Assembly: GCF_900155615.1 (NCBI RefSeq)
Contig: NZ_FUHT01000002.1
Span: 1 to 64,000, forward strand
Length of the DNA: 64,000 bases
Direction: 5' to 3'
From: Massiliimalia massiliensis
GTDB taxonomy: Bacteria; Bacillota; Clostridia; Oscillospirales; Ruminococcaceae
In this document: positions 25,888-35,244 of the stretch, one piece after another
Position numbering within the stretch: position 1 is the first letter of the stretch
How the letters are laid out: each line of letters starts with the position of its first letter
Notes under the pieces: model-generated
Seen by the model: only the letters and a program-made list of their open reading frames with translations
What the model was told of the DNA's origin: nothing
Databases searched by the model: none
Translations under genes and position numbers: made by a program

Positions 25888-26565
25888 TTATTCTGTTGCC
25901 GTTGCATCCCAGGCTTCGCGGAAAACGTTTAAGCCATAGGAAGAAAACGGATGCTCGAAGCTGTCCTGATACACCTGTAAGCCGCATGTTACAATATCGG
26001 CGCCCATTGCCGCATAGTCCGCAATCTGCTTTCCGTTTCGAACAGCCGCTACAATAATTTCTGTTTCAAAATTGTAATTGCGGTAAATATCAATGATGTC
26101 CGCAATGTATTCACCGGAATCACCGCTGTTTTCCTTCCAGCCCACAAACGGAGAAACAAACTTTGCTCCCAGCTTTCCAGCCGGGATCGCCTGTGACGGC
26201 GAGAACACCAGCGTTACATTGGTGCGCACACCCATCTTTTCCAGCTTGCGCGCGGCAATCAGCCCCTGTTCGCAGCAGGGGATTTTGATCACATAGTTCG
26301 GGGAATAGGAAGCCACTTCTTTCGCCGCTTCTACAATCTCTTCCCATTTTTCCAAGTGCGGATTGATCTCAAAGGATACCGGAAATTTATCCACGCCTTC
26401 CAGCCCTTCGCTTTTAATCCATTCGGCAACCTCTTTCACTACGGCCATAAACGGCTTCTGACTGTTTCTGATGTGTTTCGGATTGGTGGTTACCCCATCG
26501 ATCCCATACATCTCATACGCATATTTGATTTCATCCAATTTGGCGCTGTCTAAAAAGTATTTCAT
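25888..26565 (-). CDS. short transaldolase / fructose-6-phosphate aldolase-like
   Basis: A 225-residue protein of the small transaldolase group: MKYFLDSAKLDEIKYA, DGVTTNPKHI, and the Schiff-base lysine in YVIKIPCCEQG (about residue 94). It cleaves or transfers a dihydroxyacetone unit; transaldolase or aldolase activity cannot be told apart from sequence. It lies 27 bp after the transketolase C-subunit gene, with AGAGGA seven bases upstream of the ATG. Confidence 0.88.
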   Translation of the reverse strand: MKYFLDSAKLDEIKYAYEMYGIDGVTTNPKHIRNSQKPFMAVVKEVAEWIKSEGLEGVDKFPVSFEINPHLEKWEEIVEAAKEVASYSPNYVIKIPCCEQGLIAARKLEKMGVRTNVTLVFSPSQAIPAGKLGAKFVSPFVGWKENSGDSGEYIADIIDIYRNYNFETEIIVAAVRNGKQIADYAAMGADIVTCGLQVYQDSFEHPFSSYGLNVFREAWDATATE

Positions 26566-26592
26566 CCTGTTTTCCTCTTTTCTGTATTTGTA

Positions 26593-27543
26593 TTATTTTT
26601 TCAGCTCGATCGCCTGTTTTGCCGCCGCAATAATGTCTTTCGATTTCAGGCCGTATTTCTCCATCAGGAAGTCCGTGCTTCCTACTTCACCGAAATGGTC
26701 TTTCACCCCTACCGGAATCGCCGGAACAGGGCAGGCCGCACTCAAAGTCTCTGCCACAGCGCTGTATAATCCGCCAATGACAGAATGATTTTCCGCTACC
26801 ACGACCGCCCCAGTCTTTTTGGCAGATTCAATCACCAGCTTGGCGTCCAGCGGTTTAATGGTATGAATATTGATGACCTCAGCGGAAACGCCTTCCTTTT
26901 TCAGTTCCTCACAGGCTTCAACCGCTTCCGCAACCATAATTCCGGTTGCAAAGATAGAAATATCCGTTCCTTCTGAAATAACAGTTCCTTCTCCCAACAC
27001 AAATTTGTATGACTCGTCAAATACCTTGACCGCATTTCTTCTCAGCAGCCGGATATAGACCGGTGATTTGACCGCCAGGATCTGTGGGAAAATCTGCTTT
27101 AGCTGCATGGAATCGACCGGTTCATAAATAATCATTCCCGGGATGTTTCGCATAATAGACACATCCTCCATGCTCATATGTGTGCCGCCGTTTAATTCAG
27201 CGGTAACGCCGGGATCGCTGCCCATCATTTTAACATTCAGTCCTGCATAGGCAACCGAAAGCGTCACCTGGTCGCAGCATCTCCTGGAAGCAAAGGCTGT
27301 AAAAGTATGGGTAAACGGGATTTTTCCCATCGCCGCAAGTCCAGAAGCAACTCCAACCATATTGGCTTCCGCAATCCCAACATTAATTGTTTTTTCCGGG
27401 AACGCCTCGGTAAAACGAGTAGTGCCGGCGGCCTTGCTTAAATCGGCTTCCAGGATGACGATCCTATCATCCTTTTTTTCATATTCAATCAGCAAATCCA
27501 CATAGGTTTCCCTCAGCCAACGATCTTCTTTTTCCAGCCTCAT
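26593..27543 (-). CDS. transketolase, C-terminal subunit
   Basis: A 316-residue subunit with the pyrimidine-binding and C-terminal domains: NVGIAEANMVGVASGLAA near 51 (catalytic Glu), GSDPGVTAELNGGTH, and ENHSVIGGLYSAV near 252. With the N-terminal subunit it makes a split thiamine-diphosphate transketolase that moves two-carbon ketol units. Its start lies one base after the stop of the partner gene. Confidence 0.93.
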   Translation of the reverse strand: MRLEKEDRWLRETYVDLLIEYEKKDDRIVILEADLSKAAGTTRFTEAFPEKTINVGIAEANMVGVASGLAAMGKIPFTHTFTAFASRRCCDQVTLSVAYAGLNVKMMGSDPGVTAELNGGTHMSMEDVSIMRNIPGMIIYEPVDSMQLKQIFPQILAVKSPVYIRLLRRNAVKVFDESYKFVLGEGTVISEGTDISIFATGIMVAEAVEACEELKKEGVSAEVINIHTIKPLDAKLVIESAKKTGAVVVAENHSVIGGLYSAVAETLSAACPVPAIPVGVKDHFGEVGSTDFLMEKYGLKSKDIIAAAKQAIELKK

Positions 27544-27544
27544 G

Positions 27545-28375
27545 CTATATTTCCCCCTTTTCTACCATCTCGACGGCTTTTTTGCAGGTCTCCCTGTCAA
27601 TCGTCATATTGTGGGAGGCAACCATATTTTCGCAGAAATACCCGCCTTTCCCTTTCACTGTATCCAGTAAAATCATAGATGGTTTCCCCTTGAGCTTTTT
27701 GGCGTTATCAACAGCATTGGATATTGCTCTTACGTCATGTCCATCGACGGTTTGGACATGCCAGCCAAAGGCTTCCCATTTTTTATCCAAAGGATATAGG
27801 CCGTTAATATTCTCGATATATCCGTCCAACTGCATTTTGTTGTAGTCAGTAAAGGCAATAAAATTGTCCAGCTCCCGGCTTCCCGCCAGCATAGCCGCTT
27901 CCCAAATCTGCCCTTCCTGGCTTTCACCATCCCCGATAATGGAATAAATATAAAAGTCCTTGTGATCCATTTTTCCGGCAATCGCCATACCTGTCGCCGC
28001 CGAAAAGCCCTGTCCCAACGAACCGGTAGACATATCAATCCCATTGGTCAGCCGCATATCACAATGGCTTGGCAGATGGGTATTCGGTTTGTTTAAGGTC
28101 ATCAGCTCATCCATCGGCAGGAAGCCCTTTAAGGCAAGCGCCGCGTATAAAGCCGGTCCGCCGTGGCCTTTTGACAGGACAAAGCGATCCCGGTTTTCCA
28201 TTTTAGCGTTGCCCGGGTCTACGTTCATTTGATCGAAATACAGCACTGACAGCACCTCGCACAGGGACAGCGCTCCGCCAATGTGTCCCACGCCAATTTC
28301 TCCGATCATCTGAATCGTAAGCTTTCTGATCTTTTTGGCCTGCTCCTCTAAAAATCTCTCATGATTTTCCGTCAT
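27545..28375 (-). CDS. transketolase, N-terminal subunit
   Basis: A 276-residue thiamine-diphosphate-binding subunit: KGHGGPALYAALALKG near 69, GSLGQGFSAATG near 118, and the cofactor motif GDGESQEGQIWEA...NKMQLDG (about 148-190). It lacks the pyrimidine domain, which the next gene supplies. Split transketolases are usual in dedicated sugar operons. AAGGAG lies six bases upstream of the ATG. Confidence 0.94.
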   Translation of the reverse strand: MTENHERFLEEQAKKIRKLTIQMIGEIGVGHIGGALSLCEVLSVLYFDQMNVDPGNAKMENRDRFVLSKGHGGPALYAALALKGFLPMDELMTLNKPNTHLPSHCDMRLTNGIDMSTGSLGQGFSAATGMAIAGKMDHKDFYIYSIIGDGESQEGQIWEAAMLAGSRELDNFIAFTDYNKMQLDGYIENINGLYPLDKKWEAFGWHVQTVDGHDVRAISNAVDNAKKLKGKPSMILLDTVKGKGGYFCENMVASHNMTIDRETCKKAVEMVEKGEI

Positions 28376-28391
28376 ATTCTCCGCTCCTTTA

Positions 28392-29513
28392 TTACAAAAT
28401 AGATTTCAACAGGGTATAGACTGTTTGTGTATTCATTTCCGCCGGCGTTAAATGTACAATGGCCGGCGTCAGACCCACCTCGGTGATATGCTGGAGATCC
28501 TTCTCCTGAATACCAAGCTGGTTCAGCCGCACAGGCATATTCATGCTGACCATGAGATCCTCTACCGCCTGTGCCAGCTCTTCTACGGTGCCAAATCCCA
28601 AATAGCCCGCCATCGCAGCCATCTTTTCCGCCGCTTGCTCCTGACTGATCCGGATAAAGGCAGGCAGGGTAATAGAGCATGCGGTGCCGTGGCTCGCACC
28701 AAACTCCGCAGTCAGCGGAAAGCTAAGCGCGTGGATTCCCGTCGTCCTGGTTTGACTGAATGAAATTCCCGCAATCAGGCTTGAAATAATCATCGCTTCC
28801 CTGGCCCCCAGATCGTGCGGATCATCATAGGCCTTTTTGATATTTTGCAGGATCATTTTTACGGCGCTCAGGCTCAGCGCGTCGCTGATTGGATTCGATT
28901 CCCGATTCCAATAGGCCTCAATCGCATGGCAGAAAGCGTCCATTCCGGTAGAGGCAGTCACAGCCGGAGGAACAGTATATGTAAGCTCCGGATCAATCAC
29001 AGCGAGATCCGGCCAGAAAGCTTGGTTAACCATCGGCATTTTCACCTTGGTCTTTTTGTTGGTAAAGACGCCGACGTTTGTTACCTCGCTCCCAGTTCCT
29101 GCTGTCGTAGGGATACAAACCAGCTGGGTCTGTCGATTCTCTATCGTCTGCGTGCCACCGCTATAGTAATCATAAATACTGCCGCCGTTGGTAGTCAGGC
29201 AGGAAACAATTTTCGCTACGTCCAGGGAGCTTCCGCCTCCCAGCCCGATAACGCAATCCGCTCCCATCCGTCGTGCCTGCTCAGCAGCCAAATCCACACT
29301 CTCACAGGTCGGATTCGGTTCAATCTCGCTGAAATACTGAACCTGTCTCCCCTCAAGATTATCCCCTATCGTCTGTGCCACACCATTGGCAAACAAAAAC
29401 GGGTCTGATAAAATAAAGACGCGTTTCCCTTTGATATGGGACGAAATCGCCTTAGAAACCCCTGCAGCACAGATGATTTGAACCGGCATTCTGTAGTTGA
29501 AATCTCCATTCAT
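28392..29513 (-). CDS. iron-containing alcohol dehydrogenase
   Basis: About 373 residues of the type III (iron) family. NAD-binding [14 protein letters not shown] is near 84 and [13 protein letters not shown] near 132; the metal ligands lie in [11 protein letters not shown] and [18 protein letters not shown]. It interconverts an alcohol and an aldehyde or ketone, perhaps a short polyol or a glycolaldehyde-type fragment from the pathway. ATG 29513 is chosen for AAGGAGG seven bases upstream. It is the first gene of the transketolase operon and sits behind a consensus promoter. Confidence 0.9.
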   Translation of the reverse strand: MNGDFNYRMPVQIICAAGVSKAISSHIKGKRVFILSDPFLFANGVAQTIGDNLEGRQVQYFSEIEPNPTCESVDLAAEQARRMGADCVIGLGGGSSLDVAKIVSCLTTNGGSIYDYYSGGTQTIENRQTQLVCIPTTAGTGSEVTNVGVFTNKKTKVKMPMVNQAFWPDLAVIDPELTYTVPPAVTASTGMDAFCHAIEAYWNRESNPISDALSLSAVKMILQNIKKAYDDPHDLGAREAMIISSLIAGISFSQTRTTGIHALSFPLTAEFGASHGTACSITLPAFIRISQEQAAEKMAAMAGYLGFGTVEELAQAVEDLMVSMNMPVRLNQLGIQEKDLQHITEVGLTPAIVHLTPAEMNTQTVYTLLKSIL

Positions 29514-29530
29514 GTGATAACCTCCTTGAT

Positions 29531-29542
29531 ATTTAATTAAAT
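29531..29542. promoter_or_regulatory. ATTTAATTAAAT operator candidate
   Basis: A perfect 12-bp palindrome in the leader of the alcohol dehydrogenase mRNA. It contains the TTTAATTAAA motif also found at 20735 and 20852. A related TTTAATTAATTT lies at 29639-29650, upstream of the promoter. Confidence 0.45.
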
Positions 29543-29594
29543 CTTTTTCTAAAATTAGCAAAAATTATTAATTTATTTTGCTTTTCCATGTCCA

Positions 29595-29623
29595 ATTATA
29601 ATCTTTTTCCTATTTTATGTCAA
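29595..29623 (-). promoter_or_regulatory. consensus promoter of the transketolase operon
   Basis: Perfect TTGACA (29618-29623), 17-bp spacer, perfect TATAAT (29595-29600). Such a strong promoter normally needs a repressor. Confidence 0.8.
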
Positions 29624-29701
29624 TATTATTTTAATAAGTTTAATTAATTTAGTGTCAGCAGCTGTATTTGCCAAGGAAATTGATTCTAACCGTTCTTGCT
29701 A

Positions 29702-29730
29702 TTGCAGAATTACCACAATTCTGGTATGAT
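29702..29730 (+). promoter_or_regulatory. kinase promoter with inverted repeat
   Basis: TTGCAG (29702-29707), 17-bp spacer, TATGAT (29725-29730). The spacer holds a perfect CAGAATT-ACCAC-AATTCTG repeat (29705-29723), different from the TTTAATTAAA sites. Confidence 0.55.
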
Positions 29731-29748
29731 GAAAACATCCGCAAAATA

Positions 29749-29769
29749 AAAAGCGCGGCCCGCGCTTTT
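29749..29769 (+). other. leader hairpin of the kinase mRNA
   Basis: AAAAGCGC-GGCCC-GCGCTTTT; only four T follow, so weak termination or mRNA stabilisation. It ends about 20 bp before the ribosome binding site. Confidence 0.5.
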
Positions 29770-29802
29770 ACAGCTTTTTCCGTACCATGAAAGGATGATA
29801 GG

Positions 29803-31125
29803 ATGACATACAGTATGGGGATTGATATTGGGACAACTTCCATCAGCGTGACGATTCTTGATGACGAGGGCAGGACGATAGATTCTGTCACCCATAACAA
29901 CCGCTCTTTCATGACAAGCCAGTATTCCTGGGAATCGATTCAAGACCCAAGGATAATTCTGAAGGACACAGAACAGATTGTCACGAGGCTGGAAAAACAA
30001 TACCCCCAGATTCAGCGCATTGGTTTTACCGGGCAGATGCACGGCATCCTTTACCTGGACGCGAAAGGAAGAGCTGTTAGCCCTCTCTATACCTGGCAGG
30101 ATCAGCGCGGAAATCAAAAAATCAGCCCGGAAGAAAGCTATGCAGAATACCTCAGCCGGACAACAGGACACCCATTAGCTACCGGATTTGGCTGCGTTAC
30201 CCACTTCTACAATCTGGAAAACAAGCTGGTGCCGGAAAATGCCGTTACATTTTGCAGTATCTGTGACTATATCGCAATCCAGCTGGCACAGCTTCAAAGC
30301 TCTATTCCTATCCATAGTTCATTTGCCGCCAGTTTCGGCCTCTTTGATGCTGAGCAGCTCCGATTTGACCAAAAGGCGCTTTCTGCCGTTGGTATTCCTT
30401 TTGAATTCCTGCCAAAAACCACTTCCGCAGTCAGTTGTATTGGAAAAGATAAAAACCAAATCCCTGTTTACAATGGAATTGGAGATAACCAGGCCAGCTT
30501 TTTGGGATCTGTCGACAGCTTAGCGGATACGATCCTGGTAAATGTAGGAACCGGGAGCCAGGTTTCCCTCTATACGGCGCAGTATCTCAAAAGTGACCGT
30601 CTGGAAACCCGACCCTTTTTAGACGGTTCCTATTTGCTGGTAGGCTCCAGCTTATGCGGCGGCAGGGCCTTCGCACTGTTGGAAACCTTTTTCCGATCAA
30701 CAGTACAGTTGATGACCGGACAGGCATGCCAGTCCTGCTATCCTGCTATCGACCGCATTCTGGCGGAATTTCCACAGCCGGATGATCCGATCACAGTTCA
30801 TTCCCAATTCAGCGGCACCCGGGGAAATCCGGATGTGCGCGGCTCCATAGAGGGAATTGATACACATAACTTCACCCCTGTACATTTGATTTACGGAATG
30901 CTGGAGGGAATCGCTCGAGAGCTCTATGACTTTTGCAGGCAGGACATCTCCACGAGGCTCTGCCCCATCCGTTTGACCGGCTCCGGAAACGGACTGAGAA
31001 AAAACAGGGCGCTGCAAAAAATTGTGGAGCAGACATTCCGCGCCGAGCTGGCCATATCTCCATATCAGGAAGAGGCCGCAAGAGGCGCCGCACTGTCTAC
31101 AGTATATTCCCACGGCAATCAATAG
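29803..31125 (+). CDS. FGGY-family carbohydrate kinase, sedoheptulokinase-like
   Basis: A 440-residue sugar kinase. The ATPase fold shows GIDIGTTSISVTILD at 6-20, RIGFTGQMHGILYLD near 73-87, and the second phosphate motif LVNVGTGSQVSLY near 246. Its short length (most xylulo- or ribulokinases have about 500 residues) and the GQMHGILYLD...YTWQDQR pattern fit the sedoheptulokinase group. It would make sedoheptulose 7-phosphate, a shared substrate of transketolase and transaldolase, whose genes are divergent from it. A kinase for another branched or long-chain ketose (for example apulose) is possible. Confidence 0.85.
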   Translation: MTYSMGIDIGTTSISVTILDDEGRTIDSVTHNNRSFMTSQYSWESIQDPRIILKDTEQIVTRLEKQYPQIQRIGFTGQMHGILYLDAKGRAVSPLYTWQDQRGNQKISPEESYAEYLSRTTGHPLATGFGCVTHFYNLENKLVPENAVTFCSICDYIAIQLAQLQSSIPIHSSFAASFGLFDAEQLRFDQKALSAVGIPFEFLPKTTSAVSCIGKDKNQIPVYNGIGDNQASFLGSVDSLADTILVNVGTGSQVSLYTAQYLKSDRLETRPFLDGSYLLVGSSLCGGRAFALLETFFRSTVQLMTGQACQSCYPAIDRILAEFPQPDDPITVHSQFSGTRGNPDVRGSIEGIDTHNFTPVHLIYGMLEGIARELYDFCRQDISTRLCPIRLTGSGNGLRKNRALQKIVEQTFRAELAISPYQEEAARGAALSTVYSHGNQ

Positions 31126-31204
31126 CAGGGGCGTTTGCCGAAAGTATTCTGCTGTCATCTGTTTTTCTTCGGCAGCACCTCACGCCGCTTCTCCAGCCCT
31201 GCAC

Positions 31205-31254
31205 AAAAAAGCACCCGAAACAGCTATGTAAAAAGCTGTTTCGGGTGCTTTTTT
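31205..31254. terminator. bidirectional terminator
   Basis: A 21-bp perfect stem from AAAAAAGCACCC to GGGTGCTTTTTT with an eight-base loop. It ends both the kinase gene and the convergent membrane-protein gene. Confidence 0.92.
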
Positions 31255-31272
31255 AGGTATTCTATCATTTTT

Positions 31273-32556
31273 TTATTTGCGCCGGCTCCAAACAGCCGCT
31301 GCAGTGACTAAGATCAGCATGATTGTAGTCAGGATCGTCGAAGCCCAGATCAGGATATCACCGCCCGAAAGAATTTGGACGATAGACAATACCGACGCCA
31401 GGATGGAAACAATCCCAAAAATCGTGATGATATTGATAACCGTCTCGCTGCGAGCCCGCTCAATCTCCTGCTGATGCTCTGTCAGGATGTTCAGCTTGCT
31501 GCTGATATCCTGGATTGCCGCGGGAATATCATTGACCTCAAGCAAATGCGCATAGATTTGCTTGACATTATGCCAGCGCGACAGGTTAGCCGGCGCCACT
31601 GTTCCAAAAGCCTGGAATTTCAGCATCAGGTTCTTCAGGTGCTTAATCTGTCCTTTATCCAGATGGGTGATCAACTCGGTAAAACGCAGGCAGGTGTATT
31701 TTTCGTAGAGAGACAGGAGCACGACCGGCAGGCCATCGTCTGCCTGGGTATCTCTTTCCGTTGCAAAATCCATTGCTTCATCCGCTACTACATAGGATAT
31801 GGTCTGCGAAGCGACACAGCAGCCCCATCGGTAAGTGTTGAACGTTTGGTGTTTCACTGCATAAACGTAGCGGATATCCTCCTCAGACATATCCTCTATC
31901 GGAGCGTCTATCGGCATCATTTTATGAAGATTAAAGGTAATCTTCTGCATTTCCTCCAGTGTATCAAACCGTTCAGGCACCACTGCAAAGATATACGCAT
32001 AGGAATCCAATAAAAAAGAGGAATTCCCATCAAAGAATTTGCGCAGGCCAAGCGGCGTGCAGAAATCTGTCAGCCAGCTTTCCACAGAAAACGGATGCTT
32101 TTCCCCGGACGGACCTATCCAGTGAAAAGCGGCGCTGCTGTATGCCGATCCCGGATTGCAGATTGCTTTCAGCGCTTCCATCTCCGCAAAGGAAAGGCTG
32201 AGGCAGAGAAACGCCACCTGTGTGTGGAAAACATACAAATAAGAGGCTGCCAGCTCAAAGGAATAGGTTCTTCCCTCCTCCGTGACGAGGAACCGCTGTG
32301 CTTCCATGGAGACTTCTGTCCCGCAGAGTCCTGCTGCAAGATGCGGGCATGCCACCTTATAGCAGGAGCCTACCGCCGCCTCATTGGCGCGTTCGAGCAT
32401 AGCCTTGATGTTCTCATTGAGATCCATTGTAGTCAATGATTGGTAAACGCCTATTTTTTCCAGCTTTACAAGGTCAAACGCAGCCGGATCATATTTCAAG
32501 GGGATAATCAGGAAGCAACCATATTGCACCTGCTTTTTTTGCTCTTCATTCAGCAT
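31273..32556 (-). CDS. uncharacterised protein with two C-terminal membrane helices
   Basis: A 427-residue protein of no family I recognise. Residues 1-330 look soluble and Cys/Tyr-rich (AGLCGTEVS, RWGCCVASQT). A helical, coiled-coil-like stretch (about 335-370) leads to two membrane segments (IITIFGIVSILASVLSIVQI and a second near 400-422) and a basic end SRRK. This shape resembles CorA-like proteins, but the GMN motif is missing. AAGGAGG before the ATG and its own promoter and terminator show a real single gene. Confidence 0.8.
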   Translation of the reverse strand: MLNEEQKKQVQYGCFLIIPLKYDPAAFDLVKLEKIGVYQSLTTMDLNENIKAMLERANEAAVGSCYKVACPHLAAGLCGTEVSMEAQRFLVTEEGRTYSFELAASYLYVFHTQVAFLCLSLSFAEMEALKAICNPGSAYSSAAFHWIGPSGEKHPFSVESWLTDFCTPLGLRKFFDGNSSFLLDSYAYIFAVVPERFDTLEEMQKITFNLHKMMPIDAPIEDMSEEDIRYVYAVKHQTFNTYRWGCCVASQTISYVVADEAMDFATERDTQADDGLPVVLLSLYEKYTCLRFTELITHLDKGQIKHLKNLMLKFQAFGTVAPANLSRWHNVKQIYAHLLEVNDIPAAIQDISSKLNILTEHQQEIERARSETVINIITIFGIVSILASVLSIVQILSGGDILIWASTILTTIMLILVTAAAVWSRRK

Positions 32557-32583
32557 TTTCTCTACCTCCTTTTCATTGATTTT

Positions 32584-32612
32584 ATTATACCAGAAGGGGC
32601 GCGGCCTGGCAA
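32584..32612 (-). promoter_or_regulatory. promoter of the uncharacterised membrane-protein gene
   Basis: TTGCCA (32607-32612), 17-bp GC-rich spacer, perfect TATAAT (32584-32589). Confidence 0.65.
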
Positions 32613-32652
32613 GAACCGGAGCAGCTCAGCCAGACAACATACAGCTTCATCA

Positions 32653-33402
32653 TTATTTGCAGATGGAATCCCGATACTCTCCCGGCGTCATCCCAGTTGC
32701 CGATTTAAATATTTTACTGAAATGGTAAGGATCGGGATACCCAACCTTTTCTCCGATCCTCTTGACTAGAATCGTTTTATCATGAAGCAACTGTTTGGCA
32801 TAATTAATACGAATCTGGCTGAGATATTTGGAAATATTGACCTGCTCTATTTTCATAAATAATCGTGATAAATGCGTGGGAGTATACCCAAACCTCTGCG
32901 CAATCGTATTGACGTTGATATCCTTCGCGTAATTCTGCTGAATGTAGGACTTGATAAGCTCCACCTTTGCTCGATGCCCCTCCGTCTGCAGCTCCAATTC
33001 CAGATCGTTATGGGCCGACTGTACTGAGAGAATCAGCCTCGACAGGCTCTTGCACAATTCTTCTTCCTTGACCGGCTTAAGAAGGTAGTCCGATACCTGA
33101 AGCTGGATTGCGCGTTTAGCATATTCAAAATCGCTGTAACCGCTGATGACAATAAATTTTGTGGCGGGATATTTCTGCTGTACCTGATAGATCAGCTCAA
33201 GGCCGTCCATTCCCGGTAGGCGGATATCTGTAATAATAATCTCCGGAAGATACTGTTCCTGCAGCGCCAACGCGCTGACCCCATCGGCAGCCTGTGCCAC
33301 CACCCTTGCCGGAAGGCCAAGGCGGTCAATCTTTTTTACCAGGTTCTTTAGGATTAGCTGTTCATCCTCAACCACCAAAATCTGAAAACAATGTGCCATC
33401 AT
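32653..33402 (-). CDS. response regulator with AraC output
   Basis: A 249-residue regulator: a receiver domain with VVEDE and phosphorylation site Asp59 in IIITDIRLPGMDG, Lys in YLLKPVKEEE, then two AraC helix-turn-helix motifs at 150-247 (THLSRLFMKIEQVNISKYL, YHFSKIFKSATGMTPGEYR). It lacks the long middle region of the regulator at 5663-7288. It overlaps its partner kinase by four bases. It probably controls the Lpl-type ABC genes upstream. Confidence 0.92.
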   Translation of the reverse strand: MMAHCFQILVVEDEQLILKNLVKKIDRLGLPARVVAQAADGVSALALQEQYLPEIIITDIRLPGMDGLELIYQVQQKYPATKFIVISGYSDFEYAKRAIQLQVSDYLLKPVKEEELCKSLSRLILSVQSAHNDLELELQTEGHRAKVELIKSYIQQNYAKDINVNTIAQRFGYTPTHLSRLFMKIEQVNISKYLSQIRINYAKQLLHDKTILVKRIGEKVGYPDPYHFSKIFKSATGMTPGEYRDSICK

Positions 33403-35192
33403 CCATTTTCCTTTCTCTGCACCCCGACAGTGATGGAAGCGCCTTTGTCCGGGTTATTCTCAATGCAAAACACCGCGTCCTCGCCAAACTTTAGATACAG
33501 ACGGATAAAAATATTGAGCAGGCCCATCCCGTCCAGCTTTAACGACGGCAAAAGATGCGTCTGTTTGATCGAATTCACCTGATTCATAATAGAATCCAAC
33601 ACCTCTTTGGCAAAGCCGGGGCCGTTATCAATGACTGAAACGGCCCAGCCGTTCTCCAGGCAGCTCCCGATAATTTGGATGTCCCAGGGCGGCAGAGAGG
33701 AGGATGCGTACTTGATTGAATTTTCTACCAGTAATTGTAGCACAAGCTTTGGTATTTGTACATGATAGAGCGCCGGGGCGATCTGTACGCTGTACTGCAG
33801 GTTTTGCTGGTAGCGCAGCTCCATGCAGGACAGATACTGGATCACAATATCGATTTCCTGCTCCAGGGTAATTTCTCCATTGTCATCCGCGGACAAATAT
33901 CGGAGAATATCCGCCATGGCATCACAGGTTGCCACAATCTCCTCCCGCATCCCCTCTTCCGCCATCACTGCAATAACTGCCAGCGAATTATAAAGGAAGT
34001 GCGGATTAATCTGGTTTTGCAGCAGCAGCATCCTTGACTGCATCTCCTGGGACTGAGCCAGCAGCAATCTGGACATCGAATCGTTTAATTTCTCCTTCAT
34101 ATCGGAAAACGCGGCAGAAAGATTGTTGAGCTCCTCTACCTTAGTAGAGGTTACCGCCGTTTCGTCCGTTTGATCCTTAAGGTCAAATTCCGCAATCTGC
34201 CGCTGGATTTTTCGGATTGGGTCTGAAACAATATGGGCAGTGTAAAATAAAAGTCCGACCAAAATGGCAATAAACAGCATGCTTAAGGCAACAAAAAGAA
34301 TCTGATATTTGTACACTGGTTCCAGGATCGTATTTTTGTCCAGCACAAAGACAAACGACTGCTCGGAAAAGTCAGACTTGATCGTCTGAATCAACTCTCT
34401 CCTTCCGGTTTCTTCACTGGTTATCTCATACGGCTTGTTCTGTGTGATCCTGTAAGAAAATTGATAATAGTAATTATCATTTTCATAATTTCTGGGAAAC
34501 ATTTTATAGCCATAATTATCAAAGATCATCAGCCGATGCCCATCCCCTGTTTCCAGCTCAATGACATCCTGATAAATCGACGTATAGAGCTGCTGAATTT
34601 CCACAATACCCAGCGGTTTTCCGTTTTCATCGAAAAAAGTCCGCAGCAAAGATACATACAGGGTATCCGGCGGAAGAGAGATTGCCTCGCTTAGCCTTTT
34701 GTCCTCATAGGGAACTGAAATATGCATCTCCCCGTTTTTTACCATCACGACATCATACCAATACTTAAAGCTGGTCTGGTAAGCCTCATATCCATGGTAG
34801 GCTCCCGCGCTGAACACCCCGTTGTCTACCTGATAGAGCTGGACTTGGACACCCGCTCCCTGCCTGCTGAGCATCGGCAGAATGGAATCGGTCAACGAAG
34901 CCAATTGCGCTGTCATATCTTCCCCATTGGCACCTGATAATTCAGAAAAAGCCTGCTGTATGCTCGGAGAACCTGCAATATCTTTTGACAGCGCATCCAT
35001 ATATAAAAGTGCTTCGTCAACGCCATTCTGTACGGTGGCGGACAGCTCCTGCGTTTGCCGCAGGGTGTTATCCTGTATCACTTTGGTTAGCAGGAGAGAA
35101 AAGGAGAAAAGGATAACCGCAAAAAAAGCGGTTACCGGAATAATAATGTAATAGAGCAGCACCTTTTTAAACGGCCTTATCTTCAATTTCAT
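33399..35192 (-). CDS. YesM-type sensor histidine kinase
   Basis: About 597 residues. An N-terminal helix (VLLYYIIIPVTAFFAVILF) is followed by an extracellular Cache-like domain, a second helix near 275-300, HAMP, a His_kinase domain with QINPHFLYNSLA and a HATPase domain with VIDNGPGF and GMGLLNIF. It senses an extracellular sugar or binding-protein complex. ATG 35192 is supported by GGAAAGGA six bases upstream; the open frame continues further without a ribosome site. Confidence 0.92.
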   Translation of the reverse strand: MKLKIRPFKKVLLYYIIIPVTAFFAVILFSFSLLLTKVIQDNTLRQTQELSATVQNGVDEALLYMDALSKDIAGSPSIQQAFSELSGANGEDMTAQLASLTDSILPMLSRQGAGVQVQLYQVDNGVFSAGAYHGYEAYQTSFKYWYDVVMVKNGEMHISVPYEDKRLSEAISLPPDTLYVSLLRTFFDENGKPLGIVEIQQLYTSIYQDVIELETGDGHRLMIFDNYGYKMFPRNYENDNYYYQFSYRITQNKPYEITSEETGRRELIQTIKSDFSEQSFVFVLDKNTILEPVYKYQILFVALSMLFIAILVGLLFYTAHIVSDPIRKIQRQIAEFDLKDQTDETAVTSTKVEELNNLSAAFSDMKEKLNDSMSRLLLAQSQEMQSRMLLLQNQINPHFLYNSLAVIAVMAEEGMREEIVATCDAMADILRYLSADDNGEITLEQEIDIVIQYLSCMELRYQQNLQYSVQIAPALYHVQIPKLVLQLLVENSIKYASSSLPPWDIQIIGSCLENGWAVSVIDNGPGFAKEVLDSIMNQVNSIKQTHLLPSLKLDGMGLLNIFIRLYLKFGEDAVFCIENNPDKGASITVGVQRKENG

Positions 35193-35244
35193 ACTGTATC
35201 CTTTCCATGAACCGGAACGCTCCAAATTAAAAAAAGAAAACAAC

